Under the pieces are notes generated by a model. It made no database searches, was not told the origin of the DNA, and saw nothing but the letters and a program-made list of their open reading frames with translations. A DNA stretch of 64,000 nucleotides from Begonia masoniana (Eukaryota; Streptophyta; Magnoliopsida; Cucurbitales; Begoniaceae): the NCBI GenBank assembly GCA_022432975.1, contig CM039502.1:73055497-73119496 (forward strand), written 5' to 3'. A program made the translations under genes and the position numbers. This document shows, one piece after another, positions 59,465-64,000 of this stretch (within the stretch, counting starts at the first letter, position 1; each line of letters begins with the position of its first letter).

Positions 59465-61873
59465 TCAAGAAGAATGTGCTTCAGAAAGAATCTCATCTCG
59501 AAGTTCCTTAATGGCAGGAACAAACCATCTATTTCTAAACTTAAGGATTCCATCAGCGGAATAGTTAAAATCTGATTTGTCCGTAGAATCCATGCTTAAC
59601 TTGTACTTGTTACACTCGTCATCATTCATCTGAGCTTCCTTTATTTTCTCTAAAATGGTAGTCTTTAAGGTTAAGGCTGAAAGTATAGCTGATACACTGG
59701 ATACTGCTTCTAGGTTAAACCTTTGGAATTCTGACTCTAAGGCTAATGGTATATTGAAAATCATAGTTGGGGTTGGTGTTGTTACTCTACTCAAAGCATC
59801 TGCCACAACATTTATTTTGCCGGGATGATATTTAATCTCGAAATCATAGTCCTTTACAAATTCCAACCATCGACGTTGCCTCATGTTTAGTTCTTTCTGT
59901 GTGAAAATATACTTCAGGCTCTTATGATCTGAAAATATCTCGCAAGATTGTCCATACAAGTAATGCCTCCAAATCTTAAGTGCAAATACCACTGCAGCTA
60001 ATTCTAAGTCATGTGTAGGGTAATTCTTCTCATGTGTTTTCAACTGCCTAGAGGCATAAGCTATTACATTTCCCTCTTGCATCAAGACACAGCCAAGTCC
60101 AACCTTGGATGCATCACAGTAAATGCTAAATTTACCATCTTCAACTGGAAGGGTTAAAATTGAAGCATTGGTCAGTTTCTTTTTCAGGGTCCGAAAACTA
60201 TGCTCACATTCGTCAGTCCATATATATTTCACATTTTTCCTTGTTAACCTAGTAAGGGGTGTAGCAATCTTCAAAAATCCTTCAATGAACTTTCTATAAT
60301 ATCCTGCTAGTCCAAGAAAAATCCTGATATCAGTAGCATTCCTCGGTTGGGGCCATTCATTAACTGCTTGAACCTTAGCTGGATCGACAGATATACCATC
60401 CCCAGAGATAACATGTCCTAGAAAGTGAACTTGGTCTAACCAAAATTCACACTTAGAAAACTTGGCGTATAGTTGGTGCTGTTTTAATACCTCCAACACC
60501 AAGGTCAGGTGCCTAGCATGCTCATCCTTAGTACGTGAATAGATTAAAATGTCATCTATGAACACTATGACAAACTTATCCAAATACTCATGAAACACTC
60601 TATTCATGAGATCCATAAAGGCTGCTGGTGCATTTGTCAATCCAAAGGACATGACCAAAAACTCAAAATGTCTATACCTTGTGCGAAAAGCAGTCTTAGG
60701 AATATCCTCAGATTTGACTTTCAATTGGTAATAACTGGACCTAAGGTCAATCTTAGAGAAAACACGTGTACCATTAAGCTGGTCAAATAAATCATCAATC
60801 CTTGGCAATTGATACTTGTTCTTGACAGTTAACTTATTTAATTCCCTATAATCAATGCACATTCGCATTGACCCATCTTTCTTTTTGACAAAAAGGACAA
60901 GTGCACCCCACGGTGAAAAGCTTGGGCGTATGAACCTTTTCTCCAACAGATCCTCCAACTGCTTCTTTAATTCCTTAAGTTCTGTTGGTGCTAGCCTATA
61001 TGGATTTTTAGACACAGGCTCGGCGCCGGGGTAAACATCTACAACAAATTCGATTTCCCTATCTGGTGGTAAACTAGGAAGGTCATCTAAAAACACTTCA
61101 GGGAAGTCTTGGACAATTAAGACATTTTGGGGTGTTGCTTTTCCTACGAATTGTGTATCTAGAACACTAGCCAAGAAGCATAGGTACTCTCTGCATGGTG
61201 AGGGTCTACAATTTATCGAAGTCATAACAGACATTTCCTCATTCTTCCTGAAAGCTTGGAAGGTATGATTTAAACCACCAGGGGGTTGGAATCTAACTAC
61301 TCCAGTCCTACAGTCGATTGTGGCATAATGTTTAAACAGCCAATCCATTCATAGGACTACATCAAATCCCATTATATCCATAATAATGAGATCAGCAGGT
61401 AGACTCACGCTTCCTACTAACACATCACTGTCAAGCATCACCTGGTTAGAGTGCATGCGTTCACCAGAGGGTAAAGCAACACTAAACACATGCAACTGTA
61501 CATCTAACTTAATAGAAAATGTAGATGCTATAAATGAATGTGTTGCACCAGAATCTATCAATGTAAAAGCAGGTATAGAGTTGACCAATATAGTACCTGA
61601 CACAACAGCAGGCTGCTCATCATCGCCCGACTCCATCATGGAGAATATCATCGGCTTAATCATAGCAGGGCCATTCTTAGGAGCTGGACAGTCCCTAATG
61701 ACGTGGCCAACCTTGTTACAGTTGAAGCATCGGGTGACTCTGGGCTTCGGGCAATCCCTGTATGTGTGTCCAATTTCCTCGCAATTGAAACACTTTCCCG
61801 AATCGAACCTGCATTCACCCAGGTGACTCTTCGAACATTTCGGGCATAGGGGAAACTTCCTGGCATCCGGCAC
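59465..61873 (-). pseudogene. Chromovirus protease-RT-RNase H relic
   Basis: The frame 61873-61349 has two CCHC knuckles (CFNCEEIGHTYRDC, CFNCNKVGHVIRDC) and the protease motif TLIDSGATHSFI. A TGA at 61349-61351 separates it from the 627-codon frame 61348-59465 with RT ([50 protein letters not shown]) and RNase H ([35 protein letters not shown]). A TGA after AHSS ends it before integrase. Confidence 0.94.
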
Positions 61874-62715
61874 TTTCTTTCCTGTTCCTTGGCTATGCTG
61901 GCCTTCACTAGGTCTCTTTATTCCACTTTGATGATGTGGCTGGACCGACTTTTATGGGACCTCTTTTGGTCCAGCACACTTCCTTTCAGCTTCTTCCACT
62001 TCCAGAGCAGTGGACACAACCTCGCTGAATGTCAAGCCTTTAATACCACAAAATTTAACCCCTCGGTAGATTTCTGGCTTCAGTCCATGCACAAATTTGA
62101 ATGCATTGTCCTCGTCCCTGTGAGCAAAATGTCCAGCAAACCTGGACAGGGACTCGAACTGCCTACTGTACTCGGCTACAGCCCTGTCTGCTTCAAGTTT
62201 AGAAATTCAAACTTCTTTGCGGTTTGGACAGTACTGTTGAAATACTTCTTGTAGAAAATGTCTTTGAATTGCGACCAAGGCATCGCCAAGACATCAGTGG
62301 TGGTCTCTATTGTTTCCCACCAGAGTTGAGCTTCACCAGCCAAGTGAAATGTCGCCAACGTGACCTTGTCTCCTTCTCCTATGTTGGCACACCTAAACAT
62401 ACTTTCAATCTTCCTAAGCCACCCTTCAGCAATAACTGGATCAGATGACTGTCCATCAAACGTGGGTGGTCTTAGTCTCCGGAATCTATCTCCAGAATGT
62501 TCATTGCTAGAACCCGAGTTGGCACTTCCTTGCACCTCTCGGTTCAACAGTACTCCTAGTTGGTCAGACTGTTGGTGCACTAAATCAGTTTGCTGACGCA
62601 CTAAGTCTGTCAGCTGCCTAATCACACTAGGATCCTCTTCACTTCTCACATTTGGCATTTCTCTTGGCACTCTAGGTCTCCCTGGGCATCTGGCCATTAT
62701 ACTAAATTCCTGCAC
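61874..62715 (-). pseudogene. Chromovirus gag relic
   Basis: ATG at ~62697 (MARCPGRPRVPREM), a coiled stretch of DLVRQQTDLVHQQSDQ, then the capsid text FDGQSSDPVIAEGWLRKIES and LAGEAQLWWETIE. There is a frameshift near 62180 and a TAA near 61951 before the zinc-knuckle region. Confidence 0.9.
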
Positions 62716-62852
62716 AGGGTTAATTACACTCTTAAATATCTACCAACTAAGGTTAACTTAAACACTTACAGTTGTTGAAGTACTTCCATGCAACGATCGA
62801 CACTGATGAGTAATCTTTTGAACGGTTTAACTGAATGTCTCTAATACCATAC
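62716..62852 (-). other. Leader and PBS of chromovirus
   Basis: CTCTAATACCAT (62839-62850) is a one-base variant of the tRNA-Met PBS complement, 2 bp from the LTR. Confidence 0.8.
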
Positions 62853-64000
62853 TGTAACGCCCCGAGTTTCTGAACCCAGTTTGTTACTCATAAACTCGAA
62901 CTTGACTAAGAAGCTTTGGACCAAATTTAAAATTTCGCTCGAAAGCCTAAATTTGACATTTTCTAAAACCTCAAAACATTTAGAGACTTGCAGCGGAAAT
63001 CATTTGAGAAAAAATAGAGTTAAACAAAACTATAGAACAATGTTTGAATAATCAGTTGAGATGTTAGGGAACGTTCGGCCAAAAGAAATAAGGTTTAAAT
63101 CGCGAAATACTTTGATAGTTACAAAGTCAAACTCGTCTGCTGCTGTACAAAGTCAACAAGAGGGCAGAAATAATACTAAAGGTCTCCACCGATGACGTCA
63201 GCCGGAGGAGTCATTCTTCTAGCTTCAGCCGATCGTAAAACGACAAGTTTTGCTACTGCATCTACCGATGACGTCAGCCGGATGATTCATTCATTCCGCC
63301 TCAGCCGATCACTAGACGACAAGTCTTTTACTCACGCCTTCCGGTATAAAATACTCGACATCATCCGGTTACAAAACGACAATTCACATCCTACATCTTC
63401 CGATGGATTTAACACACGACATCCACTAGTGACTAAACGACAAAACTTCTACTACATCATCCGATGGATTTAACACTCGACATCCACCGGTCACTAAACG
63501 ACAAATTACATTTTACATCATCCGGTGAATTTAACACCCGACATCCACCGGTCACAAAAGAACAAATTTTCTACTTATATCTTCCGATGGCTTCCACTGA
63601 AGACATCTTCCGATAGACAACAGAACAACAACTCAGCATCTACCAATAGACATCGTCTATCAATAAAGAACAGAGCGACATTTCAACTACTCCTTGCTAT
63701 ACAAACACAACCCTGACTACGAAAAGGAATTTACTTACTTCACTGTAACTATTCAGAAACAATTCAAAACATTGCATTACTCAAGATCCGGTGAGAACCA
63801 ACATTAAAACTCAGCAAAATACTATTATCAGAAAGATCTCAAAGTCGTATTCAAAATATTGAAACCACTACTGTCATGAAATCTCAACACACTTGAATTG
63901 AAACATTGTCAACTAAACCTTCACACCAACAGACGTCAGTTAAACCGCCTCATCAGGATACCAAAGCGTGGCATGAATGTGCTTCAACAACTTCGCCTAT
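62853..64000 (-). mobile_element. 5' LTR of chromovirus (family A, cut by window end)
   Basis: Starts TGTAACGCCCCGAGTTTC and matches 55978-57137 with few differences. The doublet array at 63190-63600 corresponds to 56320-56730. The intron region lies beyond the window. Confidence 0.93.

Overview
This window is plant nuclear DNA, almost certainly from a eudicot. It has one intact GT-AG intron-split gene of an ordinary plant family (CSLA) inside a deep nest of Ty1/copia, Ty3/gypsy, TRIM and hAT-like elements, plus one 100-N assembly gap. I cannot name the species. Nearly all other open frames are retroelement remnants with stops and frameshifts, or chance frames in LTRs.

Layout. 1-5251: two LTRs of different gypsy-type families around a degraded non-coding internal region. 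5252-10688: an LTR element with ~1 kb LTRs and one 672-codon frame, broken by only two stops, without a visible pol. 10689-15097: a plus-strand copia relic whose start is cut off by that element. 15100-27330: a minus-strand Athila/Tat-type gypsy relic (gag, PR, RT, RH, INT, downstream ORF), with a four-LTR tandem array of Cassandra TRIMs inserted in its RT (20842-22462). 27331-30780: a minus-strand copia relic whose 5' LTR region holds a complete Cassandra (28766-29714) and a hAT-like MITE (29794-30540). 31426-34878: a complete nine-exon CSLA gene on the minus strand, with its leader and TATA box to ~35442. 36655-41478: a tandem host duplication split by a near-complete copia (36950-41333) that itself carries a Cassandra solo LTR. 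42722-43238: a second kind of TRIM. 43240-48980: LTR-like fragments, the gap and a dispersed repeat pair. 48981-51112: a 2.1 kb solo LTR. 51184-55977: another LTR family with degraded internal DNA. 55978-64000: a chromovirus-type gypsy (Tekay/Del-like, chromodomain at the pol C-terminus) with 2.2 kb LTRs, running off the window.

The gene. CSLA proteins are Golgi membrane GT2 enzymes that make (gluco)mannan. This copy reads as 533 residues with all catalytic motifs, but differs at three positions that I recall as strongly conserved.

Most interesting structure. Three different LTR families share one hidden design. Each has a splice-donor-like CAG|GTAAGT, then a 10-15 nt arm, then a family-specific tandem array, then the exact reverse complement of the arm, which contains the acceptor-like GTAG|GTGA. 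The two arms change together between families, which is covariation. This suggests a structured, possibly regulated intron or RNA element in the LTR leader. Several LTRs also carry doublets of a private, near-palindromic word repeated at ~60-70 bp.
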